A DNA stretch of 64,000 bases from Kordiimonas sp. (GTDB taxonomy: Bacteria > Pseudomonadota > Alphaproteobacteria > Sphingomonadales > Emcibacteraceae). The notes beneath the pieces were generated by a model. That model made no database searches, was not told where the DNA came from, and saw nothing but the letters and a program-made list of their open reading frames with translations. The stretch lies in the NCBI GenBank assembly GCA_002700365.1, contig PADB01000012.1, forward strand, positions 124,001 through 188,000. Reading direction: 5' to 3'. The translations under genes and the position numbers were made by a program. This document shows positions 10,291 to 20,048 of this stretch, in pieces. Each line of letters begins with the position of its first letter. Within the stretch, counting starts at the first letter, position 1.

Positions 10291-10462
10291 GGTTTTTTGT
10301 CGTCACTACGCTTGTATGTTGAGAAAACTTGTTTCAGCGTTATTTTTATATATAAAGGGGCGGTTTAAGGGTGATGGCATATGTAATTTTTACTGGTCTG
10401 GGGCGTCCTGATCATCATAAAATGAATATGTTGTGACAGTGACCTTATAAGAGTTAAAAAAT

Positions 10463-11689
10463 ATGCCCATTGATTACGACAGTATGTTTTCCGATGCGTT
10501 ATCCTCACTCCGTGATGAGGGACGCTATCGGGTATTTATTGATATTGAACGCCGTAAGGGCAATTTCCCCCGCGCTGTGCATCATCGTCCCGACGGTGAA
10601 GCGCAGGACATAGTCGTATGGTGTAGCAATGATTATCTGGGGATGGGGCAGCATCCGGCAGTTCTGAAATCCATGGATGAAGCATTGCAACGCGTGGGCG
10701 CAGGGGCAGGCGGGACCCGGAATATTTCCGGGACGAACCATTATCATGTTTTGCTAGAGGAAGAGCTTGCCGACCTGCATGGCAAAGAGGCAGGCCTGAT
10801 ATTTACATCTGGCTATATTTCCAATGAAGCCACATTGAGCACCTTGGCAAAATTGTTGCCGGGATGCGTAATATTTTCCGATGCGTTAAATCATGCTTCC
10901 ATGATTCATGGCATTATCGGTAGTGGGGCGGAAAAGAAAATTTTTCGCCATAACGATGTTGAACATTTAGAAGAATTATTAAAAGCCACAGACCCGTCGC
11001 GCCCCAAATTAATCGCCTTTGAATCGGTGTACTCTATGGACGGGGATATTTCACCTATTGCTGAAATCTGTGATCTTGCGGACAAGTATAATGCCCTGAC
11101 GTATCTGGATGAAGTGCATGCGGTCGGGATGTATGGGCCACGTGGGGGTGGTGTTGCTGAACGTGAAGGAATAATGGACCGCCTGACCATAATTGAGGGC
11201 ACATTGGGTAAAGCCTTTGGTGTTATGGGCGGTTACATCACGGCTTCGGCAGATATAGTGGATGCAGTGCGCAGTTATGCCCCTGGTTTTATTTTTACAA
11301 CCTCGCTGTCGCCGGTTCTCGCGGCTGGTGCGCTTGCAAGTGTGCGGCACCTGAAAAATAGCGATGTTGAGCGTACAGGACATCAGGACCGTGCGGCTAC
11401 ATTAAAGGCCAAACTAAAGCAGGCGAATTTGCCTGTAATGATGTCCGATAGCCATATTGTACCGGTTTTGGTGGGAGAACCGGTGATTTGTAAGCAGGCA
11501 TCGGACATGTTGCTGGATGATTATGGTATATATGTACAGCCGATCAACTTCCCGACAGTGCCACGGGGCACGGAACGGTTGCGTTTTTCCCCGAGCCCAT
11601 TACATACAGATGCAATGATAAATGATTTGGTCAAGGCATTGAGCGAGGTCTGGCGCCGTTTGGATGTGAAAGAGTCCCAGGCGGCATAA
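10463..11689 (+). CDS. hemA: 5-aminolevulinate synthase
   Basis: PLP enzyme joining glycine and succinyl-CoA to 5-aminolevulinate, the first and rate-limiting step of the alphaproteobacterial haem route. The 408 residues include [12 protein letters not shown] (54-65), [17 protein letters not shown] (79-95), [15 protein letters not shown] (216-230) and the PLP lysine in [12 protein letters not shown] (Lys250). Length and motifs separate it from AONS and KBL relatives (SNDYLGM plus RNISG fit ALAS). The downstream DUF6898-like gene follows after 24 bp and is probably cotranscribed. Confidence 0.96.
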   Translation: MPIDYDSMFSDALSSLRDEGRYRVFIDIERRKGNFPRAVHHRPDGEAQDIVVWCSNDYLGMGQHPAVLKSMDEALQRVGAGAGGTRNISGTNHYHVLLEEELADLHGKEAGLIFTSGYISNEATLSTLAKLLPGCVIFSDALNHASMIHGIIGSGAEKKIFRHNDVEHLEELLKATDPSRPKLIAFESVYSMDGDISPIAEICDLADKYNALTYLDEVHAVGMYGPRGGGVAEREGIMDRLTIIEGTLGKAFGVMGGYITASADIVDAVRSYAPGFIFTTSLSPVLAAGALASVRHLKNSDVERTGHQDRAATLKAKLKQANLPVMMSDSHIVPVLVGEPVICKQASDMLLDDYGIYVQPINFPTVPRGTERLRFSPSPLHTDAMINDLVKALSEVWRRLDVKESQAA

Positions 11690-11713
11690 TAAACTGCCCA
11701 GTGGAAGGCTGTT

Positions 11714-11908
11714 ATGGCGGAGAGATCACAAGAAGGTTATCTCATTGAATTTCGGCAAATCGGGCAGTCGGTAAAAGTGTCGGCTGTTGACCCTGTTTCT
11801 AAAATGGAAGTTTCGATTGTCGGCGCGGCGCGGGCACCACGTCAGCAACTTATACAGACAGCTATACGTAAGCTGGAATATGTTATGAAGAAGAATAACA
11901 ATATTTGA
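11714..11908 (+). CDS. Small conserved DUF6898-like protein
   Basis: A 64-residue basic protein (MAERSQEGYLIEFRQIGQSVKVSAVDP then KMEVSIVGAA and a C-terminal helix TAIRKLEYVMKK). This arrangement, IEF-x-x-x-G-x-x-VKV-x-A-x-DP followed by EV-x-I-x-G and RKLEYV, matches a short alphaproteobacterial family I know as DUF6898; function unknown. It sits directly behind hemA, an arrangement that suggests cotranscription only. Confidence 0.65.
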   Translation: MAERSQEGYLIEFRQIGQSVKVSAVDPVSKMEVSIVGAARAPRQQLIQTAIRKLEYVMKKNNNI

Positions 11909-12084
11909 TCTGGTTTTACGTTTCTGAGCGTATTGTTAGCCATGTCCTTTCGTTTAGATAGGTATGGCTTTTTTATGTTTGGGGTGACTAACAGTAGGCA
12001 TCCCGTATTTCATATGCTATGTAGCGAAAATGCATATAAACGGGGTTTACGATCCTCCTTGTTGATGGGAGCTTTTGCAGCTTT

Positions 12085-12519
12085 ATGTCGAAAAAAACGA
12101 TTGCACTTGCCAGTGATCATGGCGGCTATGATTTGAAAGAAACATGCAAATTATTTCTTTTGGAAATGGGGTATGACGTCGTGGACTTAGGGACAGATGG
12201 AACTGCATCTGTGGATTATCCTGACTTTGCAGACGCGATGGCCACAGCATTAAAGGAAGGTATTGCAGAACAAGGCGTATTATTCTGCGGTACAGGTATT
12301 GGTATTAGTATTGCGGCGAACCGCTATGCCCATATTCGGGCAGCGCTAGTGCATGATGCGCTCTCAGCGCGGTTATGCCGCGAACACAATGATGCTAATG
12401 TGCTGGTGCTGGGGGGGCGTACAACCGGTGTAGAAGTTGCCAAAGATTGCCTAAAGGTTTTTCTAAATACGCCATTTGAAGGCGGCCGCCACCAAAAACG
12501 TATTGATAAATTTTCATAA
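12085..12519 (+). CDS. rpiB: Ribose-5-phosphate isomerase B
   Basis: Interconverts ribose 5-phosphate and ribulose 5-phosphate. The 144 residues contain IALASDHGGYDLKE at the N-terminus, VDLGTDG, the catalytic loop region GVLFCGTGIGISIAANR with its cysteine, and LSARLCREHNDANVLVLGGR. All are LacAB_rpiB hallmarks. It is the first gene of the rpiB-glyA-nrdR-rib run; glyA follows after 63 bp. The 176 bp upstream hold no convincing gene. Confidence 0.95.
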   Translation: MSKKTIALASDHGGYDLKETCKLFLLEMGYDVVDLGTDGTASVDYPDFADAMATALKEGIAEQGVLFCGTGIGISIAANRYAHIRAALVHDALSARLCREHNDANVLVLGGRTTGVEVAKDCLKVFLNTPFEGGRHQKRIDKFS

Positions 12520-12582
12520 CCAATTTGAATATGTGATGCGATCATCATGTTCTTAAAGCTATAAAATTAGGAAGTAGAGAGA

Positions 12583-13857
12583 ATGTCCGATCTGAAAACT
12601 TTTTTTCAATCTCCCCTGAGTGAGACTGATCCGGAATTGTTGGAAGCACTGACGGCGGAGGCTGGACGTCAGCAGGACCATATTGAGCTGATTGCCTCTG
12701 AGAATATTGTCAGTAAGGCGGTCTTAGAGGCACAGGGATCTTTGCTAACGAATAAATATGCGGAAGGTTATCCGGGGCGTCGTTACTATGGCGGCTGCGA
12801 GTTTGTTGATGTTGCAGAAAATTTGGCCATTGAACGTGCGAAGAAGCTATTCGGTGCGGCGTATGTCAATGTGCAGCCACATTCCGGCGCACAGGCGAAT
12901 GGTGCTGTCTTTATGGCCCTGGTTAAGCCGGGCGAAACGATTATGGGAATGTCGCTGGCGGCGGGGGGGCATTTGACCCATGGGGCACCACCCGCACAAT
13001 CCGGAAAGTGGTTTAATGCCGTTCAATACGGGGTGCGTAAAGAAGACGCGCAAATTGATTTTGATGAAGTAGAAGCATTAGCAAAAGAACACAAACCCCG
13101 GATTATTATTGCCGGTGGTTCCGCATATCCACGGCAGATTGATTTTGCCCGTTTTCGGGCGATCGCCGATGAAGTGGGGGCATATCTCATGGTAGATATG
13201 GCGCACTTTGCAGGCTTGGTGGCCGGGGGGGCGCATCCCAATCCATTGCCTTTTGCCGATGTGGTGACGACGACTACACATAAAACCTTACGCGGCCCCC
13301 GCGGCGGGATGATTTTAAGCAATAATCCTGATTTGGGTAAAAAGTTTAATTCGGCTGTTTTCCCCGGATTACAAGGCGGGCCACTGATGCATGTGATTGC
13401 CGCAAAAGCAGTTGCTTTTGGTGAAGCATTAAAACCTTCGTTTAAAGACTATGCAGAACAGGTCGTGGCTAACTCTCGTGCCTTGGCTGCGAAATTGAAA
13501 GCCGGGGGATGCGATATTGTGTCCGGTGGGACTGACACGCATTTAATGCTGGTGGATCTGCGTCCAAAGGGCCTGACAGGTAAGATTGCTGACGCCTCAT
13601 TGGGGCGGGCTAATATTACGTGTAATAAGAACGGAGTACCTTTTGATCCGCAACCTCCTATGGTGACATCCGGTATTCGTTTGGGTACGCCTGCGGGAAC
13701 GACACGAGGCTTTGGCGTCGCCGAATTTGAGAAAATCGGCGATTATATCGTGGAAATTCTTGATGGCCTGATCGCAAATGGCGAAGATAATGAGGCGGTT
13801 GAGGCTGTGGTGCGTGAGAAAGTTGTAAATTTATGCGGCGCATTTCCAATCTATTAA
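12583..13857 (+). CDS. glyA: Serine hydroxymethyltransferase
   Basis: PLP enzyme converting serine and tetrahydrofolate to glycine and 5,10-methylene-THF, the main source of C1 units. At 424 residues it has standard length. Visible signatures are [10 protein letters not shown] (35-44), [15 protein letters not shown] (57-71), QPHSGAQAN (98-106), [13 protein letters not shown] (204-216) and the PLP lysine in [14 protein letters not shown] (Lys234). AGAGAGA-like GAAGTAGAGAG precedes the ATG. Glycine made here can feed ALAS upstream. Confidence 0.97.
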   Translation: MSDLKTFFQSPLSETDPELLEALTAEAGRQQDHIELIASENIVSKAVLEAQGSLLTNKYAEGYPGRRYYGGCEFVDVAENLAIERAKKLFGAAYVNVQPHSGAQANGAVFMALVKPGETIMGMSLAAGGHLTHGAPPAQSGKWFNAVQYGVRKEDAQIDFDEVEALAKEHKPRIIIAGGSAYPRQIDFARFRAIADEVGAYLMVDMAHFAGLVAGGAHPNPLPFADVVTTTTHKTLRGPRGGMILSNNPDLGKKFNSAVFPGLQGGPLMHVIAAKAVAFGEALKPSFKDYAEQVVANSRALAAKLKAGGCDIVSGGTDTHLMLVDLRPKGLTGKIADASLGRANITCNKNGVPFDPQPPMVTSGIRLGTPAGTTRGFGVAEFEKIGDYIVEILDGLIANGEDNEAVEAVVREKVVNLCGAFPIY

Positions 13858-13958
13858 GCCAGCATAAGCGCGTAACGCGTAAAAACCCGGTTGTGTGAGT
13901 GCGCGGTTGATATACCGTTATATAGATCAAGTGACGACTTGGACATTAAGGAAAGAAT

Positions 13959-14423
13959 ATGCGTTGCCCGTTTTGTGGAAATGAAGATACGCAAGTTAAA
14001 GACTCGCGGCCAACAGAAGACAATTCAGCTATACGGCGGCGGCGGTCATGCTCGGGGTGTGGGGCGCGCTTTACAACCTTTGAGCGTGTGCAATTACGTG
14101 AATTAACTGTTTTAAAGAAAAATGGACGGCGCACGCCCTTTGATCGCAGCAAGCTGGAACGGTCTATTGGTATCGCATTGCGCAAACGCCCCGTAGAACC
14201 AGAACAGGTGGATCAGATGATCACAGGTCTGGTGCGCCAATTGGAAAGTATGGGGGAAAGTGAAGTCGATTCAGAAAAGATCGGATATTTGGTCATGGAA
14301 GGGTTGAAAAGTCTGGATACTGTGGCCTATGTGCGTTTTGCGTCTGTTTATAAAAACTTTCGTGAGGCGAAAGATTTTGAAGATTTCGTGGGCACGATCG
14401 AAGGTGACGAAGATACACTTTAG
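13959..14423 (+). CDS. nrdR: Transcriptional repressor NrdR
   Basis: ATP/dATP-sensing repressor of ribonucleotide reductase genes. The 154 residues start with the zinc ribbon [17 protein letters not shown] followed by [18 protein letters not shown] (cysteines 3, 6, 31, 34). An ATP-cone domain then runs from about 47 to 137 ([18 protein letters not shown], then [11 protein letters not shown]-like residues and [11 protein letters not shown]). Its place between glyA and ribD is the usual alphaproteobacterial order. I saw no NrdR box nearby. Confidence 0.96.
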   Translation: MRCPFCGNEDTQVKDSRPTEDNSAIRRRRSCSGCGARFTTFERVQLRELTVLKKNGRRTPFDRSKLERSIGIALRKRPVEPEQVDQMITGLVRQLESMGESEVDSEKIGYLVMEGLKSLDTVAYVRFASVYKNFREAKDFEDFVGTIEGDEDTL

Positions 14424-14451
14424 ATTACAATCTGTCTCAGGGAGTTAAAGG

Positions 14452-15573
14452 GTGATGACCTCTGTGGCATCTGAAGATCAATGGCATATGAAAGCTGCTC
14501 TGGCACTTGCGTATCGTGGGTTGGGCCGGGTGTGGCCAAACCCTGCTGTTGGCTGTGTTATTGTTGACAGAAAAGGTCATGTTGTTTCCCGTGGCTGGAC
14601 ACAGCCGGGTGGGCGCCCGCATGCAGAACAAATAGCATTAGATGCAGCCGGCGATAAAGCCGCAGGGGCAACGGTATATGTCACGTTGGAACCATGTGCC
14701 CATCACGGCGTCACCCCGCCATGTGCGCAGGCATTGATCGACGCGCATGTTGGGCGGGTTGTGGTTGCCATTATGGACCCTGATCCACGGGTTGCGGGTC
14801 GTGGTCTGGATATGCTGAAAGCGGCAGGGATAACGGTGGAGCTTGGCATTGGTGCAGATGAGGCTAGAAAATTAAATGCAGGATTTTTGACGAAAGTCTC
14901 CCAGCAAAGGCCATATGTGATCCTTAAGGCAGCAACCAGCATAGATGGCCTGATTGCAACAGGCACAGGGCAAAGTAAGTGGATTACAGGTCCGTCCGCG
15001 CGCAAGATGGCCCATTATTTTCGTGGCCAGGTGGATGCTATTCTTGTGGGGTCTGCAACGGTTTTGGCCGACGATCCAGCCCTGACATGCCGACTGGAAG
15101 GTATGGAAGACAGGTCGCCTGTCAAGATTGTACTGGATACGGCATTAAAATTATCAACGGATTGCCAGCTATTGAAAACCGCGGGCGATGTCCCGGTGTG
15201 GATTGTGACGACACAGCCTGAAACGCATCCGAAAGCGCAGGCCTTTATTTCGGTGGGTGCTGAAATTGTCTTCTTAGAAAAAACATCGGAAGATCTACAG
15301 ATTGACATTGGAGAACTGCTGACGGCCTTGGCAGCACGTGGTATTACCCGTCTAATGGTTGAGGGGGGGAGTCATGTTAATGCATCATTCCTTCAGCAGA
15401 GGGTTGTGGACAGGTTATTGTGGTTTCGTGCGCCATTAATCATTGGTGGAGACGGGCTGAATGCAATTCAAGCCTGCGGTGTTAAAATATTGGATCAGGC
15501 GCATCGTTTCAGTCAGGTAACTTATAGACCGCTAGAAGACGGGCAGTTAGAAATTTACGAACGGGAGAGGTAG
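14452..15573 (+). CDS. ribD: Bifunctional diaminohydroxyphosphoribosylaminopyrimidine deaminase / reductase RibD
   Basis: Carries out the second and third steps of riboflavin synthesis. The N-terminal deaminase (about 8-150) has HAEQIAL and the zinc motif EPCAHHGVTPPC. The C-terminal reductase (about 152-370) shows LKAATSIDGLIATGTGQSKWITG and the NADPH-binding MVEGGSHVNASFL. The annotated start is a GTG at 14452 with an ATG one codon later, both behind GGGAGTTAAAGG. ribE follows after a single base, so the two are translationally close. Confidence 0.95.
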   Translation: MMTSVASEDQWHMKAALALAYRGLGRVWPNPAVGCVIVDRKGHVVSRGWTQPGGRPHAEQIALDAAGDKAAGATVYVTLEPCAHHGVTPPCAQALIDAHVGRVVVAIMDPDPRVAGRGLDMLKAAGITVELGIGADEARKLNAGFLTKVSQQRPYVILKAATSIDGLIATGTGQSKWITGPSARKMAHYFRGQVDAILVGSATVLADDPALTCRLEGMEDRSPVKIVLDTALKLSTDCQLLKTAGDVPVWIVTTQPETHPKAQAFISVGAEIVFLEKTSEDLQIDIGELLTALAARGITRLMVEGGSHVNASFLQQRVVDRLLWFRAPLIIGGDGLNAIQACGVKILDQAHRFSQVTYRPLEDGQLEIYERER

Positions 15574-15574
15574 T

Positions 15575-16174
15575 ATGTTTACAGGGATCATTACAGATGT
15601 CGGCCAGGTCGATAGCATTGAACAACGGGGGGATATGCGAATTGTGCTAAAGACAGCTTTTGATACCTCAACGATAGATATTGGTGCCTCCATTGCATGT
15701 TCCGGTGTGTGTTTGACGGTTGTGGATAAAGGGGAGGACTGGTTTAGCGTTGATGCGTCTGAGGAAACTTTATCTTGCACAATCCTGTCAGATTGGCGAA
15801 AGGGCAGTACCGTCAATTTGGAACGGGCCTTAAAAGTAGGTGATGAGCTGGGCGGGCATATTGTCACAGGGCATGTGGATGCTGTGGGGCATATTGAAGC
15901 CATAACACCAGAGGGTGATTCCCTTCGTTTTCTTTTTGAAATGCCGGGTGAAATTAAAAAATTTGTTGCAGAAAAAGGCTCTATCACTATTAATGGCGCC
16001 TCTTTGACCGTAAATGAGGTCGTGCGAACGGACGGCAGGGACTTTTTTGGTGTGAATATTATCCCTCACACACAAAGTCAGACGACATTCGGCCAGGCAA
16101 AGCAGGGGGACCGGGTGAATTTGGAAATTGATATTCTGGCCCGTTATATCGCGCGCATGAATGAGGAAGGTTAA
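15575..16174 (+). CDS. ribE: Riboflavin synthase alpha subunit
   Basis: Dismutates two 6,7-dimethyl-8-ribityllumazines to riboflavin. The 199 residues form two lumazine-binding repeats: MFTGIITDVGQV with CSGVCLTVV in the first, and GGHIVTGHVDAVG with SITINGASLTVNEV in the second. The ATG lies 1 bp after the ribD stop with GGGAGAGG as ribosome binding site. ribBA follows after 2 bp. Confidence 0.96.
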   Translation: MFTGIITDVGQVDSIEQRGDMRIVLKTAFDTSTIDIGASIACSGVCLTVVDKGEDWFSVDASEETLSCTILSDWRKGSTVNLERALKVGDELGGHIVTGHVDAVGHIEAITPEGDSLRFLFEMPGEIKKFVAEKGSITINGASLTVNEVVRTDGRDFFGVNIIPHTQSQTTFGQAKQGDRVNLEIDILARYIARMNEEG

Positions 16175-16176
16175 TC

Positions 16177-17319
16177 GTGCCCCATCGTTTTTTATCTCCC
16201 ATTGAAGATATTATTGAAGATGCTCGTCAGGGTAAGATGTTTATTCTTGTTGATGACGAGGACCGGGAAAATGAAGGGGACCTGATTATTCCTGCGGAAA
16301 AAGCGGATGCCGGGGCCATTAATTTTATGGCGAAATACGGCCGCGGGCTTATTTGTCTAGCTATGACCGGCGATCGCGTTGCAGAATTAGATTTGCCGTT
16401 GATGTCGCAATCAAACCGCACGCGCCACCAAACAGCCTTTACAGTATCTATTGAGGCGGCGCAGGGCGTGAGTACAGGTATTTCTGCAGCGGATCGGGCG
16501 CTTACCGTAGCAGCCGCAATTGATCCGACAAAAGGAAAAGATGACATTGTCACACCCGGGCACGTATTCCCGCTGGTGGCCCGAGATGGCGGTGTGTTAG
16601 TACGGGCGGGACATACTGAAGCCGCTGTAGATATTGCGCGTATGGCTGGGCTGAACCCCGCTGGAGTGATCTGCGAAATCATGAAAGATGATGGGAGCAT
16701 GGCCCGGTTGCCGGATCTGGTTGAGTTTGCAAAGGAACATGATCTGAAGGTGGCAACGATAGCCGACCTTATTGCATACCGTCGCCAGAATGACCATCTG
16801 ATTGAATTAATTGCGGAGACAAAGGTCGATACAGTTTTGGGGGGCGAATTCAATGTTCGTGCTTATTTGTCTAAAGATGATGGCACAGAACATTTAGCCC
16901 TTATTAAGGGAGACATGCATACGGACGAGCCGGTTTTGGTGCGTGTACATGTCTATAATTTGTTTGAAGATTTCCTAGGGGAGGCGAGCCCGCGTTTTGG
17001 ACAATTCCAGAAAGCTCTGTCTATGCTAAAAGATGAAGAGCGAGGCGTGATTATTGTCCTGCGGGAAAAAGAGAACTTCCTGGAAAATTCTATTCGTGCG
17101 CGGCAAAAGGCCCAGGAACGTAAATTGCCAAAAGAAACCATCCTTCGTAATTATGGTATCGGGGCACAGATTTTGTCAGACCTGGGTCTGAAGAATATCA
17201 TGCTGATGTCAAATACAGCACAACATGTTGTTGGCATTGAAGGATATGATTTGAATATTGTTGGAAGTGTGCCGATTTCTAAAGAGCACGAGATTATAAT
17301 ATCCGATAAAGAAGATTAA
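16177..17319 (+). CDS. ribB: DHBP synthase RibB fused to a degenerate GTP cyclohydrolase II domain (RibBX-like)
   Basis: The N-terminal half (1-205) is 3,4-dihydroxy-2-butanone 4-phosphate synthase, making the four-carbon unit of riboflavin: FILVDDEDRENEGDL, TAFTVSIEA and HTEAAVDIARMAGLNPAGVICEIM are intact. The C-terminal half (about 210-380) aligns with GTP cyclohydrolase II in its general layout (VRVHVYNLFEDF, YGIGAQILSDLGLKNI) but lacks the zinc-binding CxTGD...RCDCG motif. GTP cyclohydrolase II activity is therefore probably absent, as in described RibBX proteins, and a real RibA should be elsewhere. The start is GTG at 16177, just behind AGGAAGG. Confidence 0.88.
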   Translation: MPHRFLSPIEDIIEDARQGKMFILVDDEDRENEGDLIIPAEKADAGAINFMAKYGRGLICLAMTGDRVAELDLPLMSQSNRTRHQTAFTVSIEAAQGVSTGISAADRALTVAAAIDPTKGKDDIVTPGHVFPLVARDGGVLVRAGHTEAAVDIARMAGLNPAGVICEIMKDDGSMARLPDLVEFAKEHDLKVATIADLIAYRRQNDHLIELIAETKVDTVLGGEFNVRAYLSKDDGTEHLALIKGDMHTDEPVLVRVHVYNLFEDFLGEASPRFGQFQKALSMLKDEERGVIIVLREKENFLENSIRARQKAQERKLPKETILRNYGIGAQILSDLGLKNIMLMSNTAQHVVGIEGYDLNIVGSVPISKEHEIIISDKED

Positions 17320-17371
17320 GTTGTTACAATCAGCTGTGTGCAGTAGCGCATAAGAAGGCATAGGAAAAGAT

Positions 17372-17827
17372 ATGGTAGGTAAGCCACATTTACTGATAGT
17401 AGAGGCTCGCTTTTACGCAGATATAGCGGATGCCTTGGTCGAAGGTGCAGTAGAGGCAATAGAGGCTGTGGGAGGTACTTATGATCGCATAGAAGTGCCG
17501 GGTGCTTTTGAGATTCCTGCAGCGATCCGTTTTGCGGCTGACGGTGCAGCATCTGGCGGCATCAAATATGATGGTTATGTTGGGCTAGGATGTGTCATTC
17601 GTGGAGAAACAAGCCACTATGACTATGTTTGCGAAGAAAGTGCCCGTGGCTTACAGCAATTAGCGATTGTTGACCGGCTTGCAATTGGTTATGGCGTATT
17701 GACGGTAGAAAATGCGCAGCAAGCATGGGCGCGTGCTGATAAAGCACAAAAGAATAAGGGTGGTGATGTGGCGAATGCTGCGTTGCGAATGATTGAAATC
17801 AAAAAGAAGTTTGGTGTGGTTGGTTAA
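17372..17827 (+). CDS. ribH: 6,7-dimethyl-8-ribityllumazine synthase
   Basis: Joins the ribityl-aminouracil and DHBP to form lumazine, the penultimate step of riboflavin synthesis. The 151-residue protein has VPGAFEIPAAIRFAA, GLGCVIRGETSHYDYVCEESARGL with the catalytic histidine in ETSHYDYV, and GVLTVENAQQAWARA. It follows ribBA after 52 bp and precedes nusB by 32 bp, completing a ribD-ribE-ribB-ribH set. No FMN riboswitch is visible before the cluster. Confidence 0.96.
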   Translation: MVGKPHLLIVEARFYADIADALVEGAVEAIEAVGGTYDRIEVPGAFEIPAAIRFAADGAASGGIKYDGYVGLGCVIRGETSHYDYVCEESARGLQQLAIVDRLAIGYGVLTVENAQQAWARADKAQKNKGGDVANAALRMIEIKKKFGVVG

Positions 17828-17859
17828 CCAGATTACAACAGTATGAGTGAAAAAAGTAG

Positions 17860-18333
17860 ATGGCTGAAGACACTGTAAAAGTCAAAAAAGGGGGCGCACG
17901 AAGTGCCGCGCGCCTTGGTGCTGTTCAGGCATTGTATCAAATGCATTTATCTGGAGAGACAGCAGCTCTGGTCATCCACGAATTTTTACAGCATCGTTTA
18001 GGGCAGGAAATCGAAGGGGCCCAATACACAGATGCGGATCGTGAATTTTTTGCCGATATTGTACAGGGTGTGACGGCGCGATTGGATGAAATTAATGGCC
18101 ATATATCAGACTGGTTGAGCGGAGAATGGACATTAGAGAGGCTCGAATTGCTCGTGTTGATTATTTTACGGGCCGGTATTTATGAACTAATCGCCCGCCC
18201 TGATGTCCCGACTAAGGTCATTATTGATGAATACGTTGATGTAGCCCACGCTTTCTTCGAAGATACAAAACCGTCTTTTGTTAATGGCGTTTTGGATAAG
18301 GTGGCGCAGCATATCCGTATGGTGTCTTCCTGA
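17860..18333 (+). CDS. nusB: Transcription antitermination factor NusB
   Basis: RNA-binding protein that, with S10, loads on boxA of rRNA operons. The 157 residues show the all-helical NusB pattern: GGARSAARLGAVQALYQMHLSG at the N-terminus, ADREFFADIVQGV in the middle, LERLELLVLIILRAGIYEL and VIIDEYVDVAHAFFEDTKPSFVNGVLDKV near the end. Its position between ribH and thiL is widely conserved in proteobacteria. Confidence 0.95.
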   Translation: MAEDTVKVKKGGARSAARLGAVQALYQMHLSGETAALVIHEFLQHRLGQEIEGAQYTDADREFFADIVQGVTARLDEINGHISDWLSGEWTLERLELLVLIILRAGIYELIARPDVPTKVIIDEYVDVAHAFFEDTKPSFVNGVLDKVAQHIRMVSS

Positions 18334-18353
18334 TAAATATCGAAAAATTAAGC

Positions 18354-19334
18354 ATGCCGGGCGAATTTGATATCATAAAGCGTTATTTCGCCACCATTGC
18401 CCAGAAGAATGAAAATAGCTTTGGGCTTATGGATGACGCGGCGATATTTTCCCCTGCTGCGGATCAGGCATTAGTCTTTACCAAAGATATCCTGATAGAG
18501 AATATTCATTTTCGACAGGACGATAAGGCGTCGCAGATTGCGCGAAAACTATTACGCGTCAATTTGTCGGACCTTGCCGCGATGGGGGCAGATCCCTGCG
18601 GGTATTTATTGGGATTGTCTTTACCAAAGGAAACGCGCTTTTCTGAACAGTGGATTGAAGATTTTTCCAATGGGCTTGCAAACGATATAGAAACCTTTGG
18701 AGGGGGGCTATGGGGAGGGGATACCGTGGCCACTACAGGGCCATTGACATTATCACTCACGGCAATTGGTTCGCTGCCTAAGGGACAGGAAGTATTGCGT
18801 TCCGGCGCACGGCCAGGGGATGACATTTATGTATCCGGGACGTTAGGTGATGCGGCATTAGGATTGCGGGTTTTAGAGGGTGATCTCAATATTGAAAAGG
18901 AAGACTTCAGTAGGGCGTTAGTTTCACGTTATCACCTGCCGCGCCCACGAATGGCGTTGGGGAAGTCATTGCGCTCTATTGCCAGTTCCATGATGGATAT
19001 TTCTGATGGTTTGATGGGTGATATCGCGCATATTTGTGCATCCAGTAAGTGCGGGGCACGGATTTATGCTGATAAATTACCTTTATCGGATGCCACACAG
19101 GCGGTTTTGCAAGAACACAAGAAATTTGCTCCTATGGTATGGTCCGGTGGCGATGATTATGAACTGTTATTTACAGCGGATATCGGACAACGTGGGCAGA
19201 TTATGAACTGCGCGGAACAGTGTGGTGTTCAGGTGGCCAGAATTGGAGTGACTACAAAAGAATTAAGCGCTGTGTTGTTAGATGAAAATGGCGATAGACT
19301 GGCATTAGCGGGGGAGGGATATCGTCATTTTTGA
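18354..19334 (+). CDS. thiL: Thiamine-monophosphate kinase
   Basis: Phosphorylates thiamine monophosphate to the active cofactor thiamine pyrophosphate. The 326-residue PurM-like protein has FGLMDDAAIFSP near residue 24, the Mg-binding LRVNLSDLAAMGADP, GGDTVATTGPLTLSLTAIG, SMMDISDGLMGDIAHIC and WSGGDDYELLFT. Length is normal. It is 20 bp behind nusB, and the FliL-like gene follows after 54 bp. Confidence 0.95.
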   Translation: MPGEFDIIKRYFATIAQKNENSFGLMDDAAIFSPAADQALVFTKDILIENIHFRQDDKASQIARKLLRVNLSDLAAMGADPCGYLLGLSLPKETRFSEQWIEDFSNGLANDIETFGGGLWGGDTVATTGPLTLSLTAIGSLPKGQEVLRSGARPGDDIYVSGTLGDAALGLRVLEGDLNIEKEDFSRALVSRYHLPRPRMALGKSLRSIASSMMDISDGLMGDIAHICASSKCGARIYADKLPLSDATQAVLQEHKKFAPMVWSGGDDYELLFTADIGQRGQIMNCAEQCGVQVARIGVTTKELSAVLLDENGDRLALAGEGYRHF

Positions 19335-19388
19335 GGGGTATTTATTTTTTGTGGTTTAGTGAGAAGTAGCCGGAAAGGAAAAGGCTGA

Positions 19389-19895
19389 ATGAGCGATGAA
19401 GCAGAAGTGGGTTCCGATGCGGCCGAAAATGGTGGCGGTGGTAAGAAGTTACTTGTTATCGGTTTATTAGCTGGCCTTGTCATTGGTGGTGGGGGGGCTG
19501 CAGCTGCCCTTATGCTGATGGGAGGTGATGATGGAGAGGCAGGGGGAACTGATGTTGCGGAAGAAGAGGTGGCAAAGCCCAGCCCGCAATATGTGTCACT
19601 AGAGCGCGTCTCTTTACCGTTATTGACCAAGACTGGCCGGGTTTTAGGATATATTATGCTGGAACTGTCGATTGAGGTGGAAGGCGACGAGAATAAATTA
19701 AGGCTCTTACATCGCTTGCCTGCTTTGAAAAGTGCCTTCTTGCAGAATGCTCATTCCACACCAATTGGCAAAGACGGGCAAGCCGACGTTGTGGACTATC
19801 CAGCGTTAAATACGCGCTTTACCGAAGAAGCAAACCAGTTGTTCCAAGAGGATATTGTCAAGAATATCCACGTAGTTCAGGCCCGACGCATGTAG
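19389..19895 (+). CDS. FliL-like single-pass membrane protein
   Basis: The 168 residues comprise an acidic-glycine N-terminus, one membrane span (about 20-44), a short acidic linker and a periplasmic domain. That domain, with YVSLERVSLPLLTKTGRVLGYIMLELSIEVE and LLHRLPALKSAFLQNAHS, resembles the FliL stomatin-like fold that supports the flagellar stator. It is outside any flagellar cluster and follows thiL, as in several Rhodospirillales as far as I recall. A generic membrane protein of another family is possible because FliL is poorly conserved. Confidence 0.6.
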   Translation: MSDEAEVGSDAAENGGGGKKLLVIGLLAGLVIGGGGAAAALMLMGGDDGEAGGTDVAEEEVAKPSPQYVSLERVSLPLLTKTGRVLGYIMLELSIEVEGDENKLRLLHRLPALKSAFLQNAHSTPIGKDGQADVVDYPALNTRFTEEANQLFQEDIVKNIHVVQARRM

Positions 19896-20005
19896 CGGGA
19901 ATGGATGGGTGAGATTAATCGCGCGGCTGAGGATCGTCATAAATATAGGCCATCATATCTTCAAAAAAGAAGGCGGATGACTAACGGCGGTATTGTATAA
20001 AAGTT

Positions 20006-20026
20006 GAAAGGGGCTGCGCCCCTTTC
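20006..20026. terminator. Hairpin between convergent fliL-like gene and bamE
   Basis: GAAAGGGGC-TGC-GCCCCTTTC is a perfect nine-pair inverted repeat. The T tract after it is weak in either direction, so termination is likely but not certain. Confidence 0.6.
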
Positions 20027-20048
20027 TCATGACAATAGCCGTGTATCA

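Noticed and set aside
14300-14452. FMN riboswitch ahead of the riboflavin genes
   Set aside because: Only 28 bp separate nrdR and ribD, and no RFN-like sequence is visible in this or the ribH leader.
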